Shown here in pieces: positions 38,421-51,000 of a stretch of DNA of 64,000 bases (its first letter is position 1; each line of letters opens with the position of its first letter). The stretch spans positions 2,542,001 to 2,606,000 of the forward strand of contig JAKNDB010000107.1 in NCBI GenBank assembly GCA_024305405.1, given 5' to 3'. Source of the stretch: Dirofilaria immitis (Eukaryota > Nematoda > Chromadorea > Rhabditida > Onchocercidae). Below the pieces are notes generated by a model. The model worked only from the letters and a program-made list of their open reading frames with translations. It did no database searches and was not told where the DNA came from. A program made the position numbers and the translations under genes.

Positions 38421-41400
38421 TGATCATGTGTATGATAATAATAATATTACTAGAATATTTATATCGAATTTGATTTATCAAATTCTTTAGGATATCTTGG
38501 AAAATATTCGGGAGGCATTTCGAGATATCGTTAAAGAAATAGATTGGATGGACAATAATACCAAAAATGCTGCTTTAAAGAAGGTTTTTGCAATTAATGC
38601 TATAAAAATTTTCGAAAATTTCATTTTGATTTCAAATCTCTATTATTCTGTCTTTTGAAAATTAACATTATATTAATTCCATTCAAAAGTGAAAGTATTA
38701 CGTTAAACCGATCGTATCCAAAAGAAACTTTCAAAAAAGGACTGACAGGAGTAACTAATTGAAATCACTTAATTACTAAATGTATTGCCATTAATCGAAC
38801 TTGATCGTCTGACAGTAACCGACAAACTATCTCTTTAACTCTGTTATGTAATATCACTTATCACAATGAACTTCTTGTCATATTAATTCTAGTTAATTAA
38901 ATTTTGAGCATAAAAAGATTGAATTTCTTAGGCTGATGCAATGATTAGCAAAGTTGGTTATCATGATATATCCATGAATGATACAGCATTGAATGAATAT
39001 TACAAAAGGTTAAAATACAATTTTTATTAAAATTTTGTATTTTTGTCGTAGAAGGAGACATAATTTCCCCATCCAATTTTGTTTTCAATTTTCTTCCTAT
39101 TTTCCTATTTTCGAAATCTATTTTGAAGCATGTATGAAATTTATCATATTTTCATTCAACTTTTCAGCTAATTTCAAAGGTCAGTATATTAATAAGATAT
39201 TAGAAAATATATCAAACATGAAATTTTCATTTTCAGTTAAATATAACACTGTCAGATAGCTATTTTGAAATTTTGCATAAAATCGCTAAATGGGATTGGG
39301 AAAGATATTTTTACGTTTAAAAAATCATTCGACAAATACGAATTTGTGCAAAGTGCTTCCACAGTTAATGCATTTTTACGTTTAAAATGAACTCACTTAG
39401 TAAGTTTCATTTATTATTGTTTTTCGTTTTCTTCGCTCTTTAAAGATTGATAATAATATTCAAAATTTTATCAACGTGTTTATTCTAAATGCATAATTAT
39501 TTAGCATTGCCAGCTGGTTTTCTCGCGCCACCATTCTTTAATCACTACTATCCAAAGTTAGTGATTGATTTTTTTAGCCTATAAATTTTAAAAATATATT
39601 TTTGTTTTCTCCTTCTCATCTTCTTTTATACTCATATAAACTAGATTATCATTATCTGAACTATTTTGATCATTTTTAAACATATAAATATAAAATAATA
39701 GGTGAGAAATTCCGGATTACATTCTATTATTATTAATGCTTCCATGCTTCTATTTCTGTCTGATAAATGGCCTATTTCATCTACATATTGATAACCATCT
39801 CAAATTGTAAATGAGGTAGATGTCTAGACCAAGATCAATTTGAGATTTAATTTAAATTCCAGTTCTTATCGCTATTGACAAATTATAATCACATTTTAAA
39901 GAGCGGCAAATTATGGTGCGATAGGCACAGTGATGGGTCACGAATTAACTCACGGCTTTGATGATGATGGTTTGTTTATATTATTATTATTGATGGTTTG
40001 TTTATATTATTATTATTATATGTTTTTTCTTTTGTTTATCTTTTGTTTACCTTTTTGTCTTAGTATTTTAACAGACCTGTTTCAATAAGAATTAAACAAC
40101 AAATTTTATTGTTTTGATAAAAATTATATTTGTATTTTTATCAAAACACTCAGCTAACTAAATGGATTTTATTAACAGTAAACATGCAATTATAAACCGA
40201 CACTATTTTATCAATTAAAATCAACATTTAATGCCAAAACATTTTCCGAATTTTACATAATATTTTGAGAATTTCATTTAATAATTTACTGAAAATAATG
40301 GTTGATAACAAATATCATATTAGTGAAGAGTTTCTTTTATAATTTTATTTCAAGAATTAATCAACAAATAGATCATTTCATAATGATATTATTTTTATGC
40401 TGTTGCTTCAGTTTTTGTCAGTCAGATCTCATTTTTCTTAATTGAAATTTGATATAATAAAATGGTTGCAGGCAGTCTTTATGATATGAACGGCAATTTA
40501 AATAATTGGTGGAGTGATGAATCATATAAAAATTTTAAAAATAAAGCACAATGTTTCATTGAGCAGTATGGATCTTATAAAGTGCCAAACACAGATTTTA
40601 AAGTAAGAAATTAAAAAAAAATGATATTATGATATGTTTGTTGCGAATTTCTTTTCGGTTACTATATTAGTAGTTTAATTGGAAGATGAAAGATATCCTG
40701 AGATTCGATCATAGTAGAAATATTGTGGCAAAAGATAGTAATTTTAATAAACCAATTCCAATTCACTTTATTCTTTGAAATCCAGGTTTCCAGAAAATTA
40801 TAATATCATTGAGTTGACTATCTTTCTTGTTAAAGTAAATTCTTAATTGGTACAATCGAATAAGATGAAATTAAGGTTATTCATTTCAGTTACATATTCT
40901 CTGAAAAATTTGCAGGTTAACGGAAAGCTTACATTAGGAGAAAATATCGCTGACAACGGTGGCATTAAACAATCATTTCGAGTAAACATTTAATTTCTAT
41001 TGAGGAAAGTAAATTTTCAATTAATAATTTACTACCCAATTAGTTTCGGCAATCTTTGAATTACTTTAAAAACCTCTAAAAGCACAACTTATTGTTTAAT
41101 GCATATATCATCATCGTATTAATATATGTTTTTTTTTCCGCTTTGTAGGCATATAGAAACTATATGAGACAAATTGGTCATTCAGGTGATTCAGGTCATT
41201 TTAAGTCTCACTTACCAGGTATATCAAATTTCACCAACGATCAATTATTTTTTCTTTCTTTTGCACAGGTGAGTACAACTCAAAATAAAATACAAATAAT
41301 TTTATTTAGTCAGTTTACTTATATTAGAATTTCTTTAAATTCAATTAGCCCATTTTACCTAAATTTCACCACAATATGTCGTAGTTAAAATTACCCAAAA

Positions 41401-41668
41401 TATTAGTCCAGATAGAGAGTAATAGATTTGTTTGAAATTTTTATCAACCGGTTGTTATCGATAAGAGGAAGTAAGGAAGGAAGCATTTCAGGTTTGGTGC
41501 AGTCATCAGACGAAGGAAGCACAAATAAAGCAAGTACTTACTAATGAACATAGTCCAGCAATGTATCGCGTTAATGGCGCACTTTCAAATTTGCCTGAAT
41601 TTAGCAAAACTTTTAATTGTCCGTCTGGAAGTCTATTAAATCCTAGAAAACGTTGTTCTGTTTGGTAA
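33967..41668 (+). CDS. Secreted M13 (neprilysin-like) zinc metallopeptidase
   Basis: Seventeen exons: 33967-34018, 34558-34685, 34860-35009, 36038-36143, 36230-36410, 36641-36846, 37521-37739, 38058-38198, 38491-38583, 38932-39008, 39237-39399, 39505-39556, 39902-39969, 40472-40602, 40916-40981, 41149-41268, 41492-41668; about 710 residues, close to the family norm. The first exon, [17 protein letters not shown], is a signal peptide with no basic cytoplasmic tail, so the enzyme is likely secreted rather than membrane-bound. M13 landmarks: [27 protein letters not shown], the zinc and catalytic motif [15 protein letters not shown] (third ligand), CSVW end. It should cleave short peptides extracellularly. 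Frame breaks occur near 34906, 36733, 39284 and 39370; the exon 10-11 junction also lacks a base (probably GG at 39236). Each correction is supported by motif or exon phase. A gene death without the errors would be hard to square with the otherwise perfect conservation. Confidence 0.9.
35420..35960. other. Unexplained island inside a neprilysin intron
   Basis: A stretch with visibly higher G+C than the surrounding intron (for example GGAGTCGCTTGTCGCTGCAT and CCCAACCGTTTACCACTGGA). No single frame stays open across it, and no terminal repeats or known transposon motifs were recognised. It could be an old insertion or a non-coding RNA locus; I cannot tell which. Confidence 0.35.
38378..38417. 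repeat. (AT)n microsatellite
   Basis: About 40 bp of uninterrupted TA dinucleotides in the neprilysin intron between the 38058-38198 and 38491-38583 exons. Likely length-polymorphic. Confidence 0.95.
39964..40021 (+). repeat. Tandem repeat duplicating a splice donor
   Basis: GATGGTTTGTTTATATTATT occurs twice, 26 bp apart, straddling the donor of the HELTH exon. The GATG|GTTTG donor is present at 39969/39970 and again at 39995/39996. The second site would shift the frame, so the first is the functional one. Confidence 0.8.
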
Positions 41669-44578
41669 TATGTTCACATATATTTCATATCATTTATCTA
41701 AATGATTCATTATTCCTTAGTAGCATAAATCAGACAATTTATTGTCAACAACGATAATATGTAAATTAATCACATTGCCTATTCTACTTCTTAACATTTT
41801 ATCACTAATATTCAAATGCTTAATCATTTATGTTAACACTTTAATCTAATCTCAATGATCTATCAATAAGAAGTAATGACAAATAATTTAAAGCAAAGAT
41901 AAAATATACTTGTTGATAATTCATATCAGTTATCATTATTATATTAGGATTTTTGACAAATTTGAATGAGCGTTTTACTTGACGTTCATTTAGCGGATGT
42001 TGAAGTCGACAATTTCTGGGAACAATTTGTCGTAATAATTCCAGCTATGTATAAGAAAAGAAATTTTTATCTTTGATAATAATTTTGATAAGAATTGCTT
42101 AATTTTCTATTTGTCGCATAATTTAAAAATAATTAATTATTAAAACATTTTGCTAAATTATTCGTAATTTCGTTACATTTGAAATAAAATTATCATGGAA
42201 ATATTCAGACAGAGAAAGACAACTTTGCAGTCTTTTTTAAGAAGGTTTATTAATGAGTAATCAGTGAACGAAAATAAAAAAAAAAAGGGTATTTTAAGAT
42301 TAATTAGAAAGATATGACAATGTCATGCTCATTACAATAATTACCTGTTTGGAACTTATGGTATTAGGATGTTTTAGTACTGTCCATATGACACATTCAT
42401 GGAATGGTTTTGATGTCAATGATCCTTCATATGTATAATAAGAGAGTTTGCCTGAAAGTAATCAGACTATCTATGATACATTCCGTTTTTATGAATTAAA
42501 TTTTAATTATAAAAATAAATTTCTTCATATTTCTGCATATTATTCCAATAATTTATATAAAATGTTTGCCTGGAAGTAATCTAAGTGGATCAAATTTTGG
42601 TTCTAATTCGACACGATTTAAATTGCCTAACGAATTGCGAATACCATCGATGATTGGTGAAAAATTCTCGTTATCAATTGAGTCTTCCTGAATAAATTTG
42701 AAAAGCATCAATTCATCAATTGTTCCTAAAGAAAGAAATTCGCATTTTGTATGGGAAAATATGAATGCGATTGGACTATTAGCATATAATTTCCGTCATA
42801 TTATTATTACAAATGTGAAATTCCAAGATCAAATAATTTAATTAATTTTATATACAATATATAGTTTAAGATTTGATGAAACGTTACGATCAAAGATTTT
42901 TAAGTTCAAATAGGCTTTTGATATTAATTGCTTTATCAATAGCTTCAACTCATCTATATTGATTAATAGTTGCTGATTAATCTTCTTAATTGAAATTTGA
43001 AATAATGCAATGAAAATAAAAATAAAATAAAACCGAAAAATATAAACGAACTTGCATGAAAACAGCCAATACTGTCAATCCATCATATTTATTTAAGCAT
43101 TTATTAAATTCGCCATATTTTTTGTTCCAGAAAACAAAGTGTAACTATAAAAATGAAATGTCAAATCACTTTATCATTTATGCTATCTCATTTCTATCAT
43201 TTGTTAACAAAATGAAATGATCGCAAACCTCAGCAGAAAAGCCTTTTCCATTAATTAAATGTTCACTACCATAATCTTTTTCCGTACCCCAATGAGCATG
43301 GAATTCCCAAAGTTTGTAAACGTCTGGAAGATGTGATGCAGTTAATTCTGAAAATAAAAACATTCCTATTTCCTTTTTGAAGAAAAACGAAAAATTATTA
43401 AGTGAATGATTTATTTCTGTTGTTTGTTAATTGGAATGATATTTATATAAATGTTTCAGGAATTGTATCATAAAATTGAATGATTTCATTTCATTTTCCA
43501 AATTTTTATCGAATAAGATGCATTGAAATGCAAAATAAAATGAAATTTACCTGAAGTGCATCCATCATCAATTTTGCATGTAAAACCTTCTCCAGTTACC
43601 TGAAATCATTCAATGATTTCTCTTTCAAGCAGTACTTTCAGCTATTGTAATTTATTAATTATAAAATAGCGCTCCAAATTGCAAGCTCTAAAAGATTTAT
43701 GAATTACTAGACCTCAATTGTTTTCAGATCACCGATCGTATAAGAAAATTTGAGTTTTGATGCTTTCAGCATGCTGTCTTGATTGGTTATAACATTTGTG
43801 ATGTTTATTGGACTTTGTTTCTTTCGTCCTTTGGTTCCATCTGAAATCAAACAAAAATGTTGTTCATAGTAATTGACTTTATAAGGTATTATTAAAGTAC
43901 TTGAATAATTTAATAATATTAGGGTTTAAATTACTGCCAGAAATGATTTGGATAGATTAAAGTAGTATTTAAAAATACATACTCCATATTTTTGAATTAA
44001 AGGTCGAAAGTACCAAATTACTAAAAAGTTATTTAAAAAATAAAATTAAACATGATATTTATATGTGCAATAAAATGTAAATAAACATGAGATAGAAATT
44101 CATATATGCAGCATTCAGCATTCACTAGACACTATCGGAATTTCTATCTTTTGCTGATAATAATTATAATTCTACTAATAATAGTACTAATTCAAACTAC
44201 TCTTTATCATACCTGTTTTTGATTTCTTTTTCTTCACTGTTGTAGAAGAATCAATAGCAGCCATTAGTTATGTTTTTTATCGGATCTAAATTTTTCAAGA
44301 AATATTTTTAAAAATATCTCTTAGTGTATAGCATACTCTTTAGCTGTCATCATTTTATTATTATAAATGAAAATCAGAGAAAGATTTCAATTAATTAATT
44401 TCTCATGGATAAAACAGAATGAATTTTGTATTTTATTTAAAAGAAAGAAAAAGAAGAAAGGAATCAGTTACAGATAGAAATAAATATTAGCTAACAATAA
44501 ATGTTTGATAGCATCGTCATTGCTATGGTAATAAATTGGTTTAGTACAATTAAATTTCATTGAAATGCGAAGAAAAAT
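40677..44578. repeat. Right arm of the inverted duplication (about 3.9 kb)
   Basis: Reverse complement of 28630-32643. It contains the last three neprilysin exons (as part of the complete gene) and the intact carbonic anhydrase copy 2. A few substitutions separate the arms, for example around 42090 and 42232, and the outer edge (beyond about 44440) is more diverged. The spacer between arms is about 8.0 kb. Confidence 0.92.
41944..44264 (-). CDS. Alpha-carbonic anhydrase, copy 2 (intact)
   Basis: A mirror image of copy 1, with eight exons totalling 768 nt, that is 255 residues plus stop. Start ATG at 44264, stop at 41944. The frame is open throughout: the third exon has T4 (A4 on the + strand, about 43582-43585) giving TGEGFTCKIDDGC. 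The zinc ligands (FHAH, LHFVF), GSEH and GSLTSKP are all present. It is predicted to be a cytosolic CO2 hydratase with no signal peptide and no canonical proton-shuttle His. It ends 275 bp from the neprilysin stop in a convergent arrangement, so the two 3' UTRs may overlap. The GC-AG intron with direct-repeat ends is conserved. This copy is the better reference for the gene. Confidence 0.93.
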
Positions 44579-47500
44579 TACTTTAACAAATTTCTTGTTT
44601 TTTCCAAAGGCAATATGAATTGAACTTATTTTCAGACGTAAATTTTAAGATCAAAAATTATTTTTAAATCAAATTTATTAGTGATTTAAAATTAAGCTAT
44701 TTTTTTATCAATATTTAGCTTGTTCAATTTGGACAAGGAGGCATTATTCTATGATTACTATTTTCTGGAATTATTCTTGATATGATTATCATTGCTTTTA
44801 TTCATTGAACTAACAATTGCAATATGGCTTATCGAATTATGTTATTCTTTATTAAATAATACATTTGTTAATGATAATAATAAGATACAATCAATTTGAT
44901 ATCTTAAATTGATTTTATTTTATGAGCTAAAAATTTTAGAAATTTGGCGAGTTTTAATTATTTTATTTTTTTTTTTGAATTCTTGCTATTTGAAAAATAT
45001 AGATAGATAATTATCGATGAATTTTTTTTTTTGGCTTGCAAAACTTAAAGTCATTTCAATTTTGCGGCTTGGCTTATTTTTCGGCTTATGCAGCGGAAAA
45101 GCTCGTATCCTACTATCTTTGCTTCATTCAATATTCTTCTTAATACTATTTTGATATAGTAAAATTTCAGTGATTGCTTTTGCATAACTGATATAATCAT
45201 AATTTCTCTATGATAAATTTAGTGATATGCAAAAAAAAACGAATAAAATGTATTGAAGCATAAAATCATGATTATATCTTAGATAAAAATAAAATTCCAA
45301 TAATACAATCGATTCAAATACTTTAAAAGATCGATGAAAAACAAATCCTTTCAACTGATTAGATAATAAATATATAGAATTCCTACGGTAAAAAAAAAAA
45401 ATTAATTGAAATTTAAACTTTGCGTAAACTTTCACTTTTTTTTCATCAATGGATTGAATTGTATAATTAGTTTTTAATGATAAATTAGTGAAAGGAAGAG
45501 ATTATTCATTCGAAATGATTATTTTAATTTTTTTTTTTTTCATTTTCCTTTCCTTCTATTTAATTCATCAATATAAATGAATTATTTGTTAGCAACAAAT
45601 TTAATTGTTGTTCCGGGAATGAATAATTCATGAAAACATATTTGGAAAATACAAACAAGTTTATGCTTAATAAAAGAGAGAATATATATATGTCGTGTTA
45701 TGCGATATCTTTTCAAATATTGCGAAGTAAATTAATAAATGATATTGATATGATTAATGAATAGCTATACATATATATATACGTAAACAAAATATTTCGT
45801 CATGTTTACTGAAAAATACTTCCTTAATTTCTCAAACTTTGTATATTTTTATTGGGGGAAGTATACAGATAAATTACGTGTTGCTTTAATTTACTAATAT
45901 ATTATTATTGTTATTATTATTAATTTCGATACGCAATATTTATTAGCTATTCGTAAACATATGAATAAATTATTGAATTTTCAATCCATTTCAATGACTT
46001 AAAATAGCTAAAATTGTTAAACATAAATTATCGTTGCTAATTTGAATTAAACTTAAACTTTAATGCCAAGTTTAATCGTTAAAATCTATTTCTAATAAAT
46101 TAAAGCATAATGCGATGTATTTGTATAATTATTAAACTGCAATTTTTCCACAGATAATTTAACTATCAATCAAATAATAATCATATATTATTCCTGACAG
46201 TATATTAAATGATATGATAAATCAATTCCAGTTGATTTCATTTCATTTTTCAATTTATCAAATTAAAAGATGTAAAAGTTTGAATATTTTAAATTGCATG
46301 TTTGAATTATTATTTTTCTTTTTTAAATGATATAAAGAAATAATTTTTATAAAAATATTTTTTAAAGCAATAAAATATTATAATATTAAAATTTCAGCAA
46401 AAAAATTTTTTATAAAAAGTAATTCTTAAAATTGATTTTTATGAAAATAAAATGTGAAACAATAAGAGAAAAATGGAAATTTTATGTATATCCAATTTTC
46501 TCGTTTTATTTTACAAAGTTATAATTACAATACTTTTTTTCTTTCAACATTTGCTTGTTTTATAATTATTATTCAAGAAAAAGGTAAATTCTTTTATCTC
46601 TAATAGCATGTTATCATATATTTGAGATGATAAATATAATTTGATATCATCATCTCTTCTCTTAACATTTTTCATTATTTTCTATTCATTACAATATTGT
46701 TCGTCTTTTTTTTTGATAAATTTCTTTTCTAAATCAAAGCTTACAATCATTTTTCAAAAGATGACAAAACGAAAGGGATTTTCTATAAAAAGTTCATAAA
46801 AATTATCATATCTTTGTTAAAAAAAAAGAAAAAAAAGCTAGGAAAAAAGTTTTAAGGCGAAAATATTTTCTATATGAATTATAAATGTTTGACATTAAAA
46901 TAAAATGAATAATTGATATGTATCAATAGTTTCTTATTGATGATGTTTATAATTTCTTATTACTAATTTCAATGACCTTTTGTTAATGATTAGTTAAATC
47001 ATTACTTGATAAATCATGCATCAATTTCTCCAAACATGTTTAAAAATGTTCAAACATCTTCAATCATTAAATTACCGATGAAATTGACGGTTGTATATAC
47101 AATTTTTCTTATAATAAAATTAAAATAATTAACCTTTACGACACCTGTTGTCTGTTTAATTACGTGCCTAATAATTTTTCTTAATTCATCTATGATTTCA
47201 ATCATACTAAATTAGATTAGGTGTAATTTTCAGCTGTCTGTTGTTAACTTAAGTTAATTAAATTGTTTGAAATAAATTTATAAATAAATTTTGATATGTT
47301 GTAGTATTTTCCTAACTATTAATAATTATTGTTAATCAATCTAATAAATGAATATAAGCTGATTGATATCTTTTTTTCCGATAATTCATTTATTGATAAG
47401 CATAGAAAAAAAAGCACATATGTGAAATATATATCCATGAATGAAATGTTACTCATGTAAATGATAAAATGATCAAATGAAAATAAACTTGCTGCTTAGC

Positions 47501-48050
47501 AACAAATTTTTCATTATTTGAATTTTCATTGATATTAATAAAATTGATAGATATAAAAGTGCCTTTTTTCTTTTTGTAGTACTAATAAAATAGATAATAT
47601 ATTTTAATATTTTTCAATGCGAATTTTATCGCAACTTTTTAATTGGACATATATTTTCCAATGCGAATTTTATCGTAACTTTTAATTGAACATAAATTGG
47701 CAATTTTAATTTGAAAGATTGGAGAAAAAAATGTTAATTATATTAATTATTTTCTCTGTTGAATCTTATATTATTATTAAATGAAATTTTTTTTTTATTT
47801 TTAACAATTACACTATCATTGCAATGTTTACAATTTCATTAAATTAATTATATATTGTTTAAATATGATAAGAAAATTCTTATCAATATCATGATAAGAA
47901 TCAAATTTGTACTTTCGGATTTGAAAATTTTAAATATTTCATGATTGTTCGAAAGAAGAAAAAGAGACAAGAAAAAAACATTTATTTATTCTTCCTGAGA
48001 AAATATTAACAAAAAAATGTTTTAAATCGATTTGTACAAACTGTCCATTA
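44579..48050. other. Gene desert, about 3.5 kb
   Basis: Extremely AT-rich, with many poly-T/poly-A runs. No exon or RNA gene was recognised on either strand; the 45208-45435 minus-strand ORF is low-complexity Phe/Tyr/Leu. It holds the carbonic anhydrase copy 2 promoter on the left, the 3' flank of the PAN gene on the right, and an imperfect 44-bp tandem repeat at 47615. Confidence 0.55.
47615..47702. repeat. Imperfect two-copy 44-bp tandem repeat
   Basis: CAATGCGAATTTTATCGCAA at 47615 and CAATGCGAATTTTATCGTAA at 47659, each followed by CTTT..AATTG.ACATA. It lies about 350 bp beyond the PAN gene stop. Confidence 0.8.
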
Positions 48051-51000
48051 TCAGTTATTATTATCATAATCTTTATTATCAATGGTATTGTAATCATTAT
48101 CATTATTACTACTTTTATCTACTTTATGACGTTTCTGCATACATTTAATACCATCAAAATATACGCTAACGCTATCATACGCCAATACATCTGCCGTACG
48201 ATAATCGATTAAAGCATCACTGTAATAATAATAATATGATAAGCAATCGTTAAATAGATTATAACTATGATTAATTATGTTAATATATCGCAGATCAGAA
48301 GGAACTAATCAGCGAATATTTTTGCTATATTTTGATTAAAATTCAAAATTATAAAAAGAATAAAATAAAAATTTTAATAATTTTCAAATTGATCTTTGAT
48401 ATTTTATAAGTATTAATCAAAAAGCAATAATAAAAATAATGAATCATATAAAAATAATGCCATCATTATTTTATACCTAAATAATTCACAAGATTTTGTT
48501 TGATTATCGATTTGAATGAGATTCAATGATCGACATCCTTCAAAATGACATCCGTAGAAGCATTGTTGAGGACTGAAATGAAATTTTGATAAAAATTTGA
48601 TAAGATAAATTATAGATAATATGCATTTAGTGAAATAAAATTTGCTAGTGCAAATTTATCATATCTGAAATAAATCAATCTATAATATCTAAACACAATA
48701 TATTATTGCCAGGAACTTATCATTTTTAATTTTTATAAAAGCCTGGATTGATAATGCCTATCTTTTATCATTATCATTGATTAAAATTTTTATATTATTA
48801 TTCAAAAATATCAATTTCTTCTTATTATATATAAGCTTAAAAAATATTTTAAAAATATTTGAATTCGAATAAAAACGAATAAGAAGAAATGACTAACCTA
48901 AAAACTAAAAATTTCTTAATTAATTTAACGCCACGGAATGATGTTTGATAGATAGCAGAATATTCACATTTCCCGAGATATGGATATGTTATAATTTCTT
49001 CAGATTGTGTTGTTATTGATATTTCATTTGAAATAGTATAATCCATATATGTTGGAGTTGTTATAACTTAATTGATAATTTTGAGTTATAAATGATCAAA
49101 TATTTCTGATTACGAAATGTATGGAAGAAATTATCATTTTTTTCGTGATATAATCTCATTTATTTGAACAAATTTAATATATATTAAATATAATTGCAAA
49201 TATTATAACTGCTGGATCCCTCAAGAAAAAGAAACGATGTGAAAAGTTTTTAAATTGCTCTTATCAGTTTTTTTTTAGATATTGTTGCAACTAATAATTG
49301 AATAGAACATTATTCGTTTCCAGATACTAGAAAAACAAAATTAAGCTTGATATATTATTATTTATATAATGGACGAACAATCGAACTTAATTGAACTATT
49401 AATTTCTAGTTTGATTACCAAATAATTTTTCTTATAATTTGATAACTCATTAATTAGCCAAATCATCTGATAAAAGTTTAACTCACAAACATGAAACGAA
49501 CCGGGAATATTAGTTGTATTATTAAATTTCGAGAATGAATTGATAACAGTTGTAAAAGTGGTGAATTTTTGAACTGTTGGAAATGCAGTTGTTGTATATA
49601 TCATTAATGTATTATCATCTTCCGAATCGCTGATTTCTTCTGATTTTTCATCCTCATTTTCTTCTTCGCCAATCTCTAATAATTTAAATCACAAAAAAGT
49701 TGAATTAATTTTCCAAAACATGATCTTGAAAAATCATTAAATTCTGGCAAATTTGCAGAATTACTTTTTTAATTTTTAATATTCTATTGCTGTTAATTAA
49801 TTAATTTTAAGGACTGACATTTAATTTTCTCAAATACCAAGAAATTTATAGATGAATCATCATTGTGCTTCTGATACAATTATCATTGGTATAACTCAAG
49901 TTTAGCAAACTTGTGATATGATAAGTTTAAATTTACAATAAGCTTAAAATAATTGCAAAGATTTTAAGATGCTTAATTCATAACTTTTTGCTTCCATTTT
50001 AGTACAAAAATTAAAATATAATTATAATCTTAATATAATTAATGAATTAAAATTGAAATTATTTTATACAATATCCATTGAAATTCCCAGAAATTCATAA
50101 TTCCTATTATTCATAGTAATTTTTTTATAATTTCAAACTATTATATAATATTTAACGAGAGCAAAGGAATAATTAAAAAGGAAAAAAAATCAAACGAAAT
50201 GAACCTTGTAAAAGGTCATGATAGATTATGGATGGATGACGATCAGAATGTTGAATAGGATGAATAGGATTTTTGTCGAAATTATATTATTTGCTGCTGA
50301 ACCGAGTTCATTGTTATTGTCATGAGAATTTGTTATCTAAAAAATTATTTTTAAATTTTTCAAAATAATCCCAACAGATGGATAGAAATTTGATAGAAAA
50401 AAATCTAACAATTATGTTTGTAACTAAAAAAAAAAAAAGATGGGAAAATATAATTCAATCATCTGAGAAATATTTTTAATAATTTTTTCACTCATCCAAT
50501 CATTTATTTAATTTAATTTTTGATCCTTCCTATAACTGTTATCTTTCCAATATTTCATTCGTTGAAATGTATCATCGATTTAAAAAATCTTTTAGCACAT
50601 TTCTTTGGAATTTAATAATTTCTATAAAATTGAAATCAATCTTGTAACATTGAACGATAAAAAAGAAAAAATGAAATATTCTGTTTAGTAAAATTACCTC
50701 ATTTGAATAAAAACTAGTCGTTTTATCACTGAAACTGATGATAGATAAGCATTTTTCTTTGATATAAATTGACGATTTATCATCTGAAAATAAACAAAAT
50801 GAAAGATAAAACTTTTTTCCGTTTTTTTTTTTTTTTTTAAATATAAGCTTTAGTAATCTTCTGATAAAATATGAGGAATAAACATACTTCGAATAGAACA
50901 AATCTTATCGAAATAACTATGCATTAATGTAAAAGCAGTAGAATGATTGAAATTTTTCGGATTAGTCGTCCTGAAATTTTATTCATTGATTGTAAATGAA

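Noticed and set aside
28630..44578. The inverted arms as terminal inverted repeats of a giant transposon
   Set aside because: The arms carry ordinary cellular genes, the spacer holds the body of the neprilysin gene that continues into one arm, and no transposase or target-site duplication is visible.
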